Positions 1 through 9,714 of a stretch of 36,063 bases of DNA are shown here, one piece after another. Each line of letters starts with the position of its first letter. Within the stretch, counting starts at the first letter, position 1. The stretch comes from Neisseria montereyensis (GTDB lineage Bacteria > Pseudomonadota > Gammaproteobacteria > Burkholderiales > Neisseriaceae), in the NCBI RefSeq assembly GCF_024834045.1, contig NZ_JANUXW010000015.1, forward strand, positions 1 through 36,063, read 5' to 3'. The notes under the pieces were generated by a model. The model had not been told where the DNA came from, made no database searches, and worked only from the letters and a program-made list of their open reading frames with translations. The position numbers and the translations under genes are program-made.

Positions 1-3000
1 GTACGGTAGCCAATGCCCAAACCGGTGATGCGGTTACCTTAACGGTGGGCAATAATACCTATAACACGACTGTTCAAAACGGTGAATTCTCAGCCAATAT
101 TGATGGTTCGGTATTGGCCGCTCAAAGCGAAATCAGCGTCAGCGTTCAGACGGCCGATAGTGCGGGTAATCAAACTCAGGCTACTTCTCAACATGCTTAT
201 CAGGTAGATATCGATATTGCTACGCCAAGCATTACCGTTAATCCGATTACGGCCGACAATGTAATTAATGCCAAAGAATCACAAAGTCAGATAGAGGTTT
301 CCGGTACGGTTGCTAATGCGCAAACGGGTGATGCGGTTACCCTAACGGTTGGCGATAAAACCTATAACACTACCATTCAAAACGGTGGTTTCTCAGCCGA
401 TGTTCCGGGTTCGGTATTGGCGAACCAAAGCGAAATCAATGTCAGCGTTCAGACGGCCGATAAGGTAGGTAATCAAACACAAGCTACGGCTCAACATACT
501 TATCAAGTTGATACCGATATTGCGACGCCAAGTATTACCGTTAATCCGATTACCGCCGATAATGTGATTAATGCGAAAGAATCACAAAGTCCGATTACAG
601 TTTCTGGTACGGTAGCCAACGCCCAAACCGATGATGCAGTGACCTTAACGGTGGGTGAAAATACTTATCAAGCCACTGTTCAAAACGATGGCAGCTTTGC
701 AACTAACGTTGATGGTTCGGTATTAACCGGCCAAAGTGAAATTGGTGTCAGCATTCAGACGGCCGATAATGCAGGCAATCAAGCTCAGGCTACTGTACAG
801 CATCATTATGAGGTAGATACCGAAATTGAGACGCCGGTGGTAACGTTAAATCCGGTGGCGCAAGACGATATTATTAATTTGGTCGAGTCGCAATCGGCGG
901 TAACGGTGATTACCGGTTCGGCCGAGCATGTACAAGACAATGCCGAAGTATTATTGACAGTGGGCGAAGCAGTGTATCGCGGAGCGGTGCATAACGGTCA
1001 ATTCTCCGTTCAGGTCGATACTAAAACCTTAGTTAATCACGGCAATGTATCGGCTACATTGACCACTTCAGACAATGCCGGGAATAGTGCGTCAACCTCA
1101 ACAGATCGTGTGTATCGTGTCAGCACCGAATATAACCCGACCATTAGTTTGAATAAAATTGCCGGCGACAATGTACTCAATATCAATGAGTCTAAAGGCA
1201 ACGTTACCATCAGCGGCACCGTTACCGATGTAGCAGATGGCACGGATGTGGTGATTTCATGTAATTGCCCAAGTTGCCGTTCGGTGAAGTGGACCGACAT
1301 TTTGGCGAAAGTACAAAATGGTGAATTTTCGGTTGAGGTTGCAGGTGATAGCCTGAGTAAAGAAGGTTATAACTCAGTAAAAGCGACGGTAACGGCACAG
1401 GATGAGGCCGGTAATACGGCTACGGTATCCGACAGCCAACAATACAGCAAAGATTTGCAAGCGCCTGAAGTAACGGTTTCTATTCACCCGATTGCCGGCG
1501 ATGATGTGCTCTCAAAAGGCGAACAGGCGCAATCTATGCAATCGGTTTCCGGTACGGTAGAGGGCTTGGCAGCAGATGAGCGTGTTGATGAGGTTGTGGT
1601 TAATGTGAACGGCCAAAATCATACGGCAACGGTGAACGGCAACAACTATACCGCACAAGTATCTTCCCAAGTGTTGGCAGCAGCTGATCAGGTGTCTGTA
1701 ATTGCTAAAGTTAGCGATGCTGCGGGCAATAGTGCCGAGGCGGAAAACAGCCGTACTTATCAGGTGGGCTCGTCCGAGCCGGAAATTATTTTAGATCCGG
1801 TAGCGGTCGACAATATTATCAGTAAAGCGGAAGCCGATTCGAATAGCTTTGTTTTGTCCGGTAGTGTCAGCAATATCGCAGACGGCGCGGTGGTACAGCT
1901 CAGTATTGGTAATAGTAGCCAAGCTCAGGCAACGGTTTCAGACGGCCGTTTCAGTGTGACCGTTGAAAAAGATTTCTTCGGTATTAACGATGGAACCCAA
2001 GAGGCATTGGGTACTTTAAATGCTGCTGTTACGCATACTTATGAAGGCCAAGCGCAAACACTGCGTGCTTCGCAATCCTATCATATTGATTTGGTGAACC
2101 GGACGGCCATCAGCATAGATGCGGTGACCGGGGATAACGTATTGGATGAGCGGGAAACGGCACCATCCAATATTGTAAATATTACCGGTACGGTTCGAGA
2201 CGGCAAAGAAGGCGGCATTGTCAGAGTCGCTATTGGCGGAGGTACGTTCTCCGGTACGGTTCAGGCAGACGGTCGTTATAGCGTTGCCATTGAGCCGGAT
2301 CGTTTTTCGCCAAAAGTCGACGAAGGTAAATACACGGTTTCCGCCAGTGTGCAGCGTATTGACGAAGCAGGTAATCAGGGCAACGGTTGGGTTTCTGTTT
2401 CCCGTGTGTTGTTGGTGGATAAAGTGGCACCGAAAGGCCAAGTGGTGTTTGATGCCATTACCGGCGACAATGTGATTAACCGTGCCGAATCCGAGCAAAG
2501 CACCATATTGGTCAGCGGCAAAGTCAACCGATTGGGCGAAGGCGATGAAGTGGTATCGGCAACCGTGAATATTGGTGGTCAAGACTATGCCGCTTCGGTT
2601 GTGGGCTCTACATTCCATGTTCAAGTGCCGACGGAAGTATTGAAAGCCAATACGCAAATCAGCGCACGCAGCGAACTCAAAGATGCGGCCAACCGCCATG
2701 GTGAAGCCACGGAAGGTACGCAATCCTATACGTTGCATACCGAAGAGCCGACTGCCCGAATTACCATCGACAGCATTAACGGTGGTAAGCCGATTAGCGC
2801 TGCCGATTTATCTAAAACGGTTAGCATAGAAGGTTCGTTGGATGTTTCGGCAAGTACGGCGGAGCCTTCAGCCAATGTAGTGGTTACCGTTAACGGTCAA
2901 AACCATACGGCGGCCATATCCGGTAATCAATGGGTATTGACGCTTCCGGCTACCGATTTGGCCGTTCAAGAAGGCCGTCTGAATGTAAAAGCGGCGGTAA

Positions 3001-6000
3001 CGGTGGCTGATCAATATGGCAATACGGCTGAGGCTGCTGCTAATCAAGGCTATCAGGTTGATACGCTTGCCCCTGCGCCGGTGATTACCCTAAACAATAT
3101 CAATGCAAATAATGTGATTGCGAATGCGGCCAACGGTAATATTAATGTGTCCGGTAAGGTCGGCGGCGAGTTCAAAGCCGGCGATAAGGTGACTTTGAGT
3201 ATTAACAATGAAACCTACCAAGCAACAGCGGATAGAACGGGTGCATTCGGCATTTCCGTACCTGCTCAAAAACTAACCGGATCGGCCATACCGGTGATTC
3301 ATGCGGCCATGACCACTGTTGATGATGCCGGAAACAGCAGTTCTACACATACTTCGCTTGACTATCGTGTCACGCGCGGCGGGATGTCTATCCACTTGAA
3401 TCCGATTGCCGGAGACGATGTGATTAATCCGACCGAAGCCAAACAGGCGATAACGGTTTCAGGCCATGTGTCGGGTAAAGATGCCAGAGCAGGGGAAACG
3501 GTGGATTTAACTGTTCATGGTGAAACCATTCAGGCTAAAGTGCAGAACGATTTAAGTTTTAGAGCAGATATCGCTGCCGAGAAATTCTTAAATACCGACG
3601 GCTATACCGTTTCCGCTCATGCTCATGGTGCAAATTCGGCCGAAGCCAAAACCGCACGCAGCTATGAGGTTGTCACAGAAAGCGCAGCGAAAATCGATAT
3701 TACCGCGATTGGCGACGACTTTAATGTCAGCACGGGGCAGGCTGTCGCCAATATCCGCCTGAACGGTGTGATTGAATTGGATGGTGCATTTGCCGATGGC
3801 ATGAACAGCGAGCGCTTACGCCAAATTACCGTGGATATCGGTGAAAAAACCTATAAGGCCGGTGTGAAATCAGACCGTAGTTTCTTCTTGGATATCCCCG
3901 CCGACGAATGGGCATCTTTAGAGGGTAAACCGTTGTCGTTTAAGGTAGATGCCGATCCGCAGTTGTATCAAAAAGTAGCCATATCATCGCAAAACGGCCA
4001 GCCGGCTTACTATATCCATCGTATGGAGCGTAATGAACCGGTACAGATAAAAGAAGTGAAGTTCGATAGCCCGCATATTGTGACAGATGCGGAGGGGCGT
4101 CAGACAGTATCGGGTGCGGTTGAAAACCAAGTCGATATCAGCGGTGTGGTTAGCGGCTCTGCCAAAGCAGGCGATATCGTGAATCTGGAAATCGGCGACA
4201 AAGTATATACCGCTGAAGTGGAGGATGATCTTAGTTTTTCCGCTTCCGTTTCGGCTGCCGAAATGGCGGCTGCGAAAGAACATCATGTTCGGGCGGTATT
4301 GAATGCTACCGATAAATCGGGTCAAACGATTACGGTGGGCGATATTGAAAATTATGCGTCTATGCGGGAAACCGACAGCAAGTTTGTTAACCTGCATTCC
4401 CGTATTACCAGCGGCATTCAAACCGATCATAGTGCCGACAACTATAACTTCCCCTATTTTATTGATAAAACAGGGGCATTGCGTGGCGGAAGCTATGGGA
4501 TTCCTTTCGGCGGTAAGCAAGACGGGCCGGCCGTTATCAAATACCACTTTATGACTTTGGACGAAATCGCCCAACTGCCGGAAAACTATAACCGCTATAT
4601 CGACCGTGGTTCGATGATTACCTATCCCTCTGAAATGCAGGATATTGTGCGCAATGCCTATAAACAAATCAGTGCCATTGCCAATATCGAATTTGTCGAA
4701 GTGGATACGGCGGCGGAAGCGAATACCAAATTCTTTATGGGCAATTTGGAAAGCGGTTTTGAAGGTTCTTCGGCCATTGCCTATAACAGCGGTTTGATTG
4801 CTTGGAACAGCCGCTACAACTATTTAGGATGGAGTAAAGATTTCCTGAATTATGTGGTGATGCATGAAGTGACTCATACGTTTAATATGAAACACACTTC
4901 GATAGGCTTTACCGGCGATTATGCCAAAGAAGAAACCTTTGAGTTTTCCAGCATGTCGTATAAAGCCTATGCCAACAACAACCTGTTTTTAAGTTTAGGC
5001 CAATTGCGTACCTATGATTTGGCTTATATGCAATACGCTTTCGGCCCGAACCGCAATGTGCGTGTGGGCAACGATGTGTATACGTTTAAAAACTACAATG
5101 TATATAGTCAGGATAGCGACCGCTATATTTGGGATGCAGGGGGCATTGACACCTTCGACGCCTCGCATGAAGCGCAAGGCGTGCATGTAAACCTAACGCC
5201 GGGCTCTTGGATTTATGTCGGCGATACCCTTGAAAAACTGTTTAGTGTGAAGAGTATTGCGAGCTACGATATGCATGATTATTTCCACTTAGACCAATCC
5301 GTTTCTTTAAGCGGGTATCGTGGTGATAAAGTATCCCTAAACACCTATACCGAAGGACAAGCCTTTATCGGGTATGGCACGCAGATTGAAAACCTGATTG
5401 GCTCTGAACATAACGACTATCTGGCCGGAAATAAAGCCGGCAATAATATCGACGGCGGCGCGGGTAACGACATCATAGACGGCGGCGCAGGCGACGATTA
5501 TCTTGATGGCGGTAAAGGTGCGGATACTTTGAGCGGCGGTATCGGTGATGATATGTATATGGTTGATAATATTGGCGATAGAGTGATTGAATTGGCCGGC
5601 CAAGGCCATGATCATGTATACAGCAATATCAACTACACCTTAACCGACCATGTGGAAGATTTAACCCTGATTGGCACCACGGCGATTAACGGTATCGGTA
5701 ATGCCGAAAACAATATGATTACAGGCAACGGCTTGGATAATATTTTGAACGGTATGGCCGGTGACGACCGTATTATCGGCGGTGCGGGTAGCGATACTTT
5801 AACCGGTGGTGCAGGGCGCGATACGTTTGTATTCGATAGCGTTTTAGACGGCAGTGTCGATATCATTACCGATTTCACCGTAGGGCAGGATAAGATTGAA
5901 TTACAATCCTCAATCTTCGATGCCTTGAGCGGAAATACGATGGCCGAATGGGATCAATATGTGCAATACCATGCCGATACCGGTCATCTGACTTATGATC

Positions 6001-6089
6001 GTGACGGTCGCGGCGCTGGCGATGCCATTCAATTTGCCACGCTGGATAAAGATTTGCAGATAGATCAGCAAAGCTTTATTGTGGTTTAA
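1..6089 (+). CDS. Giant RTX adhesin with Ig-like repeats and serralysin-like (M10) metzincin domain, 5' partial
   Basis: The reading frame is open from base 1 (codons from base 3 continue the repeat pattern), so the true start lies upstream; the GTG at 45 is internal. About 13 Ig-like repeats of about 100 residues follow, marked by variants of DNVIN, SGTV and AGN. The first three are nearly identical. After the repeats comes a metzincin domain with HEVTHTFNMKH at 4863-4895 and a Met-turn (SSMSY) about 30 residues later. The WDAGGIDTFDAS block then matches the serralysin C-terminal region. RTX nonapeptides (GGAGNDIIDGG type) run at about 5400-5830, followed by a hydrophobic C-terminal end typical of type I secretion substrates. 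By family this is an extracellular, calcium-dependent protein exported by an ABC/MFP/TolC system not present in the window. Odd points are Asn in place of the usual Gly in the zinc motif and a CNCPSC cluster in one Ig repeat. Adhesin and protease roles are inferred from domains. Confidence 0.9.
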   Translation, partial: TVANAQTGDAVTLTVGNNTYNTTVQNGEFSANIDGSVLAAQSEISVSVQTADSAGNQTQATSQHAYQVDIDIATPSITVNPITADNVINAKESQSQIEVSGTVANAQTGDAVTLTVGDKTYNTTIQNGGFSADVPGSVLANQSEINVSVQTADKVGNQTQATAQHTYQVDTDIATPSITVNPITADNVINAKESQSPITVSGTVANAQTDDAVTLTVGENTYQATVQNDGSFATNVDGSVLTGQSEIGVSIQTADNAGNQAQATVQHHYEVDTEIETPVVTLNPVAQDDIINLVESQSAVTVITGSAEHVQDNAEVLLTVGEAVYRGAVHNGQFSVQVDTKTLVNHGNVSATLTTSDNAGNSASTSTDRVYRVSTEYNPTISLNKIAGDNVLNINESKGNVTISGTVTDVADGTDVVISCNCPSCRSVKWTDILAKVQNGEFSVEVAGDSLSKEGYNSVKATVTAQDEAGNTATVSDSQQYSKDLQAPEVTVSIHPIAGDDVLSKGEQAQSMQSVSGTVEGLAADERVDEVVVNVNGQNHTATVNGNNYTAQVSSQVLAAADQVSVIAKVSDAAGNSAEAENSRTYQVGSSEPEIILDPVAVDNIISKAEADSNSFVLSGSVSNIADGAVVQLSIGNSSQAQATVSDGRFSVTVEKDFFGINDGTQEALGTLNAAVTHTYEGQAQTLRASQSYHIDLVNRTAISIDAVTGDNVLDERETAPSNIVNITGTVRDGKEGGIVRVAIGGGTFSGTVQADGRYSVAIEPDRFSPKVDEGKYTVSASVQRIDEAGNQGNGWVSVSRVLLVDKVAPKGQVVFDAITGDNVINRAESEQSTILVSGKVNRLGEGDEVVSATVNIGGQDYAASVVGSTFHVQVPTEVLKANTQISARSELKDAANRHGEATEGTQSYTLHTEEPTARITIDSINGGKPISAADLSKTVSIEGSLDVSASTAEPSANVVVTVNGQNHTAAISGNQWVLTLPATDLAVQEGRLNVKAAVTVADQYGNTAEAAANQGYQVDTLAPAPVITLNNINANNVIANAANGNINVSGKVGGEFKAGDKVTLSINNETYQATADRTGAFGISVPAQKLTGSAIPVIHAAMTTVDDAGNSSSTHTSLDYRVTRGGMSIHLNPIAGDDVINPTEAKQAITVSGHVSGKDARAGETVDLTVHGETIQAKVQNDLSFRADIAAEKFLNTDGYTVSAHAHGANSAEAKTARSYEVVTESAAKIDITAIGDDFNVSTGQAVANIRLNGVIELDGAFADGMNSERLRQITVDIGEKTYKAGVKSDRSFFLDIPADEWASLEGKPLSFKVDADPQLYQKVAISSQNGQPAYYIHRMERNEPVQIKEVKFDSPHIVTDAEGRQTVSGAVENQVDISGVVSGSAKAGDIVNLEIGDKVYTAEVEDDLSFSASVSAAEMAAAKEHHVRAVLNATDKSGQTITVGDIENYASMRETDSKFVNLHSRITSGIQTDHSADNYNFPYFIDKTGALRGGSYGIPFGGKQDGPAVIKYHFMTLDEIAQLPENYNRYIDRGSMITYPSEMQDIVRNAYKQISAIANIEFVEVDTAAEANTKFFMGNLESGFEGSSAIAYNSGLIAWNSRYNYLGWSKDFLNYVVMHEVTHTFNMKHTSIGFTGDYAKEETFEFSSMSYKAYANNNLFLSLGQLRTYDLAYMQYAFGPNRNVRVGNDVYTFKNYNVYSQDSDRYIWDAGGIDTFDASHEAQGVHVNLTPGSWIYVGDTLEKLFSVKSIASYDMHDYFHLDQSVSLSGYRGDKVSLNTYTEGQAFIGYGTQIENLIGSEHNDYLAGNKAGNNIDGGAGNDIIDGGAGDDYLDGGKGADTLSGGIGDDMYMVDNIGDRVIELAGQGHDHVYSNINYTLTDHVEDLTLIGTTAINGIGNAENNMITGNGLDNILNGMAGDDRIIGGAGSDTLTGGAGRDTFVFDSVLDGSVDIITDFTVGQDKIELQSSIFDALSGNTMAEWDQYVQYHADTGHLTYDRDGRGAGDAIQFATLDKDLQIDQQSFIVV
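145..763 (+). repeat. Near-identical Ig-repeat units, each with an in-register 10-mer DUS
   Basis: The first three Ig-like repeats are almost the same at DNA level, with a period of 303-306 bp. The 10-mer TTCAGACGGC (reverse complement of the core uptake sequence GCCGTCTGAA) is present at 145-154, 448-457 and 754-763. It encodes the conserved QTAD part of each repeat. A further copy is at 1937-1946 in a more diverged repeat. Confidence 0.85.
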
Positions 6090-6102
6090 GTCTTTTCAAT
6101 CT

Positions 6103-6137
6103 AAAAAGCCGTCTGAAACTTTTCAGACGGCTTTTTT
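6103..6137. terminator. Inverted-DUS terminator between the convergent adhesin gene and dnaE
   Basis: GCCGTCTGAA and its reverse complement TTCAGACGGC flank a four-base loop. An A-run lies before the stem and a T-run after it, so the hairpin can terminate transcription from both sides. It sits in the 84-bp gap between the two convergent stop codons. Confidence 0.85.
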
Positions 6138-6173
6138 ATCATGTGTTATGACATTTATTGATGTGGGTTGCGG

Positions 6174-9100
6174 CTACCAATTCACCCGCACGGAACGGCC
6201 GCCGAGTAAGGTTTCCAAGCTGTCGAACAATGCCGCGCTCGGGGTTACCGTCCATTTCGGCGGAATTTTTAAATCGCCGCTGGCAGCATGATTGCTGTAA
6301 GACAGCCGTATCGGTATGTGGCCGGTATCGGGCAGGTGGTGTTCGGTGAGTAGTGCCGCCAGTTGTGCGATATCATGGTCGGGGCCTAAGTTTAGGCTTA
6401 GGCTGCGGGCGTAGCGCTCACGGGCGGATTGCAGGGTCATTACCTGATTGGCCATAATGCGTAAGGCATCGCCGCCGTTGTAATCGTCGCGGCTGACTTT
6501 ACATTCCATAATCAGCACTTGATCGGCTTTCAGACGGCCTGCGCTTTCTTCCAATACATGGCCGCTGATCATCACTTCGACTTGGCCGTTTTGGTCTTCA
6601 AGGGTGGCAAAAGCGATTTTGCCGCGCTTGCCCATCATGGTGCGTATGGCGGTGGCAAAGCCGGCGACCCGCACATTGTCTTGCGGTTTCAGACGGCTTA
6701 AACGGGTCGGGGCGATTTGGCGGACTTCTTTGGCATAAGGGCCGAAAGGATGGCCGGAAAAGTAGAAACCCAATACTTGTTTTTCTTCGGCCAGTTTTTC
6801 CGATTCGCTCCATTCGGGCACGGCTTCCATTTGAACCGGCTCGATGGCATCTTCGATAAAATCAAACAATCCGCCCTGATTGGCGTTGGCGGTTTTTTGT
6901 TCGGCATTGTGGATGGCCAGATCAATATTGGCCAACAGCATGGCGCGGTTGGGGTTGAGGGTGTCGAATGCGCCGGCGCGTACCAACGATTCGACGGTGC
7001 GCTTGTTCAGATGGCCTCTGTCAACCCGTTCGCAGAAATCGAGCAAGTCTTTAAATGCGCCGCCGGTATTGCGGGCTTCGACAATGGCTTCTACCGCACC
7101 TTCGCCCACGCCTTTTACCGCGCCGAGCGCATAGCGGATGCGGCGTTGGTTGTCGGGGGTGAATAGGTAGTCGGATTCATTTATATCGGGCGCTAAAAAG
7201 GTAATGCCGTTGGCGCGGGCGTCATCGTAGAAATGCTTGAGCTGGTCGGTATTATCCAGCTCGGACGACATGGTGGCAGCCATAAATTCGGCGGGGTAGT
7301 GCGCTTTGAGCCATGCGGTTTGATAGGCAACCAGCGAATAGGCGGCGGCATGTGATTTATTGAAGCCGTAGCCGGCAAATTTTTCCATATAGTCGAAAAT
7401 TTCATCGGCTTTGGCTTTGGGAATGCCTTGCTTCTGGGCGCCTTCGGCAAAAATCTCACGGTGTTTGGCCATTTCTTCGGGTTTTTTCTTACCCATGGCA
7501 CGGCGTAATAAGTCGGCGCCGCCGAGTGAGTAGCCGCCGACAACTTGCGCCGACTGCATCACTTGTTCCTGATAAACCATAATGCCGTAGGTCGGCGCCA
7601 ACACTTCGCTCAAAAGCGGGTGCAGGTATTCGAATTTAGCGCCGTGCATGCGGTCGATAAAGTCGGGAATCAGATCCATCGGGCCGGGGCGGTAGAGCGA
7701 CACAAAGGCGATAATCTCTTCAAACTTGGTGGGTTTGGCCTTTTGCAGCATTTTTTTCATGCCGGTCGATTCAAACTGGAAAACGGCGGTGGTGTTGGCG
7801 GTGGAAAAGATTTGATAGGCGGCGGGGTCGTCTAAGGGGATTTTGCCGACATCAACCGTTTCGCCGGTGGTTTGTTTGATAAAGTTTTGCGCCATTTCGA
7901 TAATGGTAAGGTTGCGCAAGCCCAAAAAGTCGAACTTCACCAGCCCCACGTCTTCCACATCGCCTTTGTCATACATCGATACGGGCGAAGCGGATTCATC
8001 GGCCTGATAAACAGGGCTGAAATCCGAAATTTTGCCGGGGGCAATCAATACGCCGCCCGCGTGCATGCCCAAACCACGGGTCAGGTCTTCAAGTTTTTTG
8101 GCCAATTCAATCAATTCGCCGGCGTCTTCGTCATCAATCAATTGCTTGATTTCCGGTTCCATTTCCATCGCTTTGTCTAAGCTGACAGGGCGGTTGGCTT
8201 CCAGCGGAATCAGTTTCGACAGGCGGTCGCACAAGCCGAACGGCAGCTCCAATACGCGGCCGACATCGCGGATAACGGCTTTGGACGACATGGTGCCGAA
8301 AGTCACAATCTGGCTAACCGCATCGGCGCCGTATTTTCCGCGTACATATTCAATCACACGGCCACGGTTGCTTTGGCAGAAATCGATATCGAAGTCGGGC
8401 ATGGAAACGCGTTCGGGGTTTAAGAAACGTTCGAACAGCAAGGCGTATTTCAACGGGTCGAGGTCGGTAATTTTGAGTGAATAAGCGACCAATGAACCGG
8501 CACCGGAACCGCGCCCCGGGCCGACGGGGCAGCCGTTGTTTTTGGCCCAGTTGATAAAGTCTTGTACGATTAGGAAATAACCGGGGAAACCCATTTGAAT
8601 AATAATGCCCAGCTCGAAATCCAAACGTGTCTGATATTCGGGCATTTTTTGTTTACGTTCGGCTTCGTCGGGATAAAGTTGGATCATGCGTTCCTGCAAA
8701 CCTTCGTTGGCCAGTTGCGTCAGATAATCATCGAGCGACAAGCCGTCGGGCGTCGGGAATAAAGGCAGGAAGTTTTTACCTAAAGTAATGGTCAGATTAC
8801 AGCGTTTGGCGATTTCCACCGAGTTTTGCAGGGCTTCGGGCAAATCGGCGAAACGTTCCGCCATCACTTCGGGGGAAATAAAAAATTGGCCGGGGGTAAA
8901 TTCGTGTGGGCGTTTTTTATCGGCCAGTACCCAACCGCCGGCAATACATACCCGCGCTTCGTGTGCCTGAAAGTCGTCACGGTTTAAAAATTGGGTCGGA
9001 TGGGTAGCGACCACCGGCAAATCCAACTCGGCGGCAATCTCGACACTGCCGGAAACCGAAGTTTCCCATTGCGGCCGTTCGGGCAGGCGTTGCAGTTCCA

Positions 9101-9608
9101 GATAAAAAGCATTCGGAAACCATGCCGCATATTTTTGGGCAGCAGCTTTGGCGGCATCGGGATGGCCGTTGATCAGGTTGACGCCGACTTCGCCGTAGTG
9201 TGCGCCGGATAAGCAGATTAAGCCGCTGTTGTCGCCCGTTTCAAGCCAGTTTTGACGCAGTTCGGCATGGTCGGTATTGCGGTCTTTTCCGACATAGGCC
9301 GCCGTTAGCAACTCGCTCAAGCGCAGGTATCCGGCATCGTTTTTCACCACCAACATGGCACGGAATGGTTTGTCGGGCGCATCGGGATTTTCAATCCATA
9401 CGTCGGCCGCAGCCACCGGTTTGATGCCGGCACTGCGACACGCTTTATAAAACTTGACCAGACCGAACATATTCATTAAATCGCTGATACCCAAAGCAGG
9501 CAGGCCGTCTGAAACGGCTTTTTTAACGGCATCTTTGATGCGCACCGTACCGTCGGTAATCGAAAATTCGGTATGCAGGCGCAGGGGGATATAAATCGGG
9601 TCGGTCAT
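6174..9608 (-). CDS. dnaE: DNA polymerase III subunit alpha
   Basis: This is the catalytic subunit of the replicative DNA polymerase (C family), acting at the fork with the epsilon subunit and the clamp. The 1144-aa length matches the family (about 1160 in E. coli). An N-terminal PHP domain starts with LRLHTEFSITDG. The palm motif PDFDIDF carries the catalytic aspartates (about residues 405 and 407), and a later VKFDFLGL block supplies the third. The finger/beta-binding region contains GYGFNKSHAAAY. A C-terminal OB-fold (RTMMGKRGKIAFATLEDQ) follows. The start is the ATG at 9608; the product begins MTDPIYIPLRLH. The gene is convergent with the adhesin gene and shares its DUS terminator. Several DUS cores lie inside the coding sequence (for example 6529-6540 and 9502-9513). 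Identification is secure. Confidence 0.98.
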   Translation of the reverse strand: MTDPIYIPLRLHTEFSITDGTVRIKDAVKKAVSDGLPALGISDLMNMFGLVKFYKACRSAGIKPVAAADVWIENPDAPDKPFRAMLVVKNDAGYLRLSELLTAAYVGKDRNTDHAELRQNWLETGDNSGLICLSGAHYGEVGVNLINGHPDAAKAAAQKYAAWFPNAFYLELQRLPERPQWETSVSGSVEIAAELDLPVVATHPTQFLNRDDFQAHEARVCIAGGWVLADKKRPHEFTPGQFFISPEVMAERFADLPEALQNSVEIAKRCNLTITLGKNFLPLFPTPDGLSLDDYLTQLANEGLQERMIQLYPDEAERKQKMPEYQTRLDFELGIIIQMGFPGYFLIVQDFINWAKNNGCPVGPGRGSGAGSLVAYSLKITDLDPLKYALLFERFLNPERVSMPDFDIDFCQSNRGRVIEYVRGKYGADAVSQIVTFGTMSSKAVIRDVGRVLELPFGLCDRLSKLIPLEANRPVSLDKAMEMEPEIKQLIDDEDAGELIELAKKLEDLTRGLGMHAGGVLIAPGKISDFSPVYQADESASPVSMYDKGDVEDVGLVKFDFLGLRNLTIIEMAQNFIKQTTGETVDVGKIPLDDPAAYQIFSTANTTAVFQFESTGMKKMLQKAKPTKFEEIIAFVSLYRPGPMDLIPDFIDRMHGAKFEYLHPLLSEVLAPTYGIMVYQEQVMQSAQVVGGYSLGGADLLRRAMGKKKPEEMAKHREIFAEGAQKQGIPKAKADEIFDYMEKFAGYGFNKSHAAAYSLVAYQTAWLKAHYPAEFMAATMSSELDNTDQLKHFYDDARANGITFLAPDINESDYLFTPDNQRRIRYALGAVKGVGEGAVEAIVEARNTGGAFKDLLDFCERVDRGHLNKRTVESLVRAGAFDTLNPNRAMLLANIDLAIHNAEQKTANANQGGLFDFIEDAIEPVQMEAVPEWSESEKLAEEKQVLGFYFSGHPFGPYAKEVRQIAPTRLSRLKPQDNVRVAGFATAIRTMMGKRGKIAFATLEDQNGQVEVMISGHVLEESAGRLKADQVLIMECKVSRDDYNGGDALRIMANQVMTLQSARERYARSLSLNLGPDHDIAQLAALLTEHHLPDTGHIPIRLSYSNHAASGDLKIPPKWTVTPSAALFDSLETLLGGRSVRVNW

Positions 9609-9665
9609 GGTAGCTACATGCTAGAGAAAATAAAAGCGTATTGTAACAGGGTTTGCAAAAGATAA

Positions 9666-9693
9666 AGGCCGTCTGAAAGATTTCAGACGGCCT
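9666..9693. terminator. Inverted-DUS hairpin downstream of the first RTX paralogue
   Basis: AGGCCGTCTGAA (9666-9677) and TTCAGACGGCCT (9682-9693) form a 12-bp stem with a four-base loop. It lies just after the stop of the minus-strand RTX gene and about 60 bp upstream of the dnaE start. It probably ends the RTX transcript and prevents read-through into dnaE. The T-run on the minus strand is interrupted. Confidence 0.75.
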
Positions 9694-9714
9694 AAGCCAT
9701 TATCGGATTAAAGA

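Noticed and set aside
2016-2738. A 240-codon minus-strand frame inside the adhesin gene
   Set aside because: It is the antisense of Ig-like repeats, has no ribosome site, and resembles no family.
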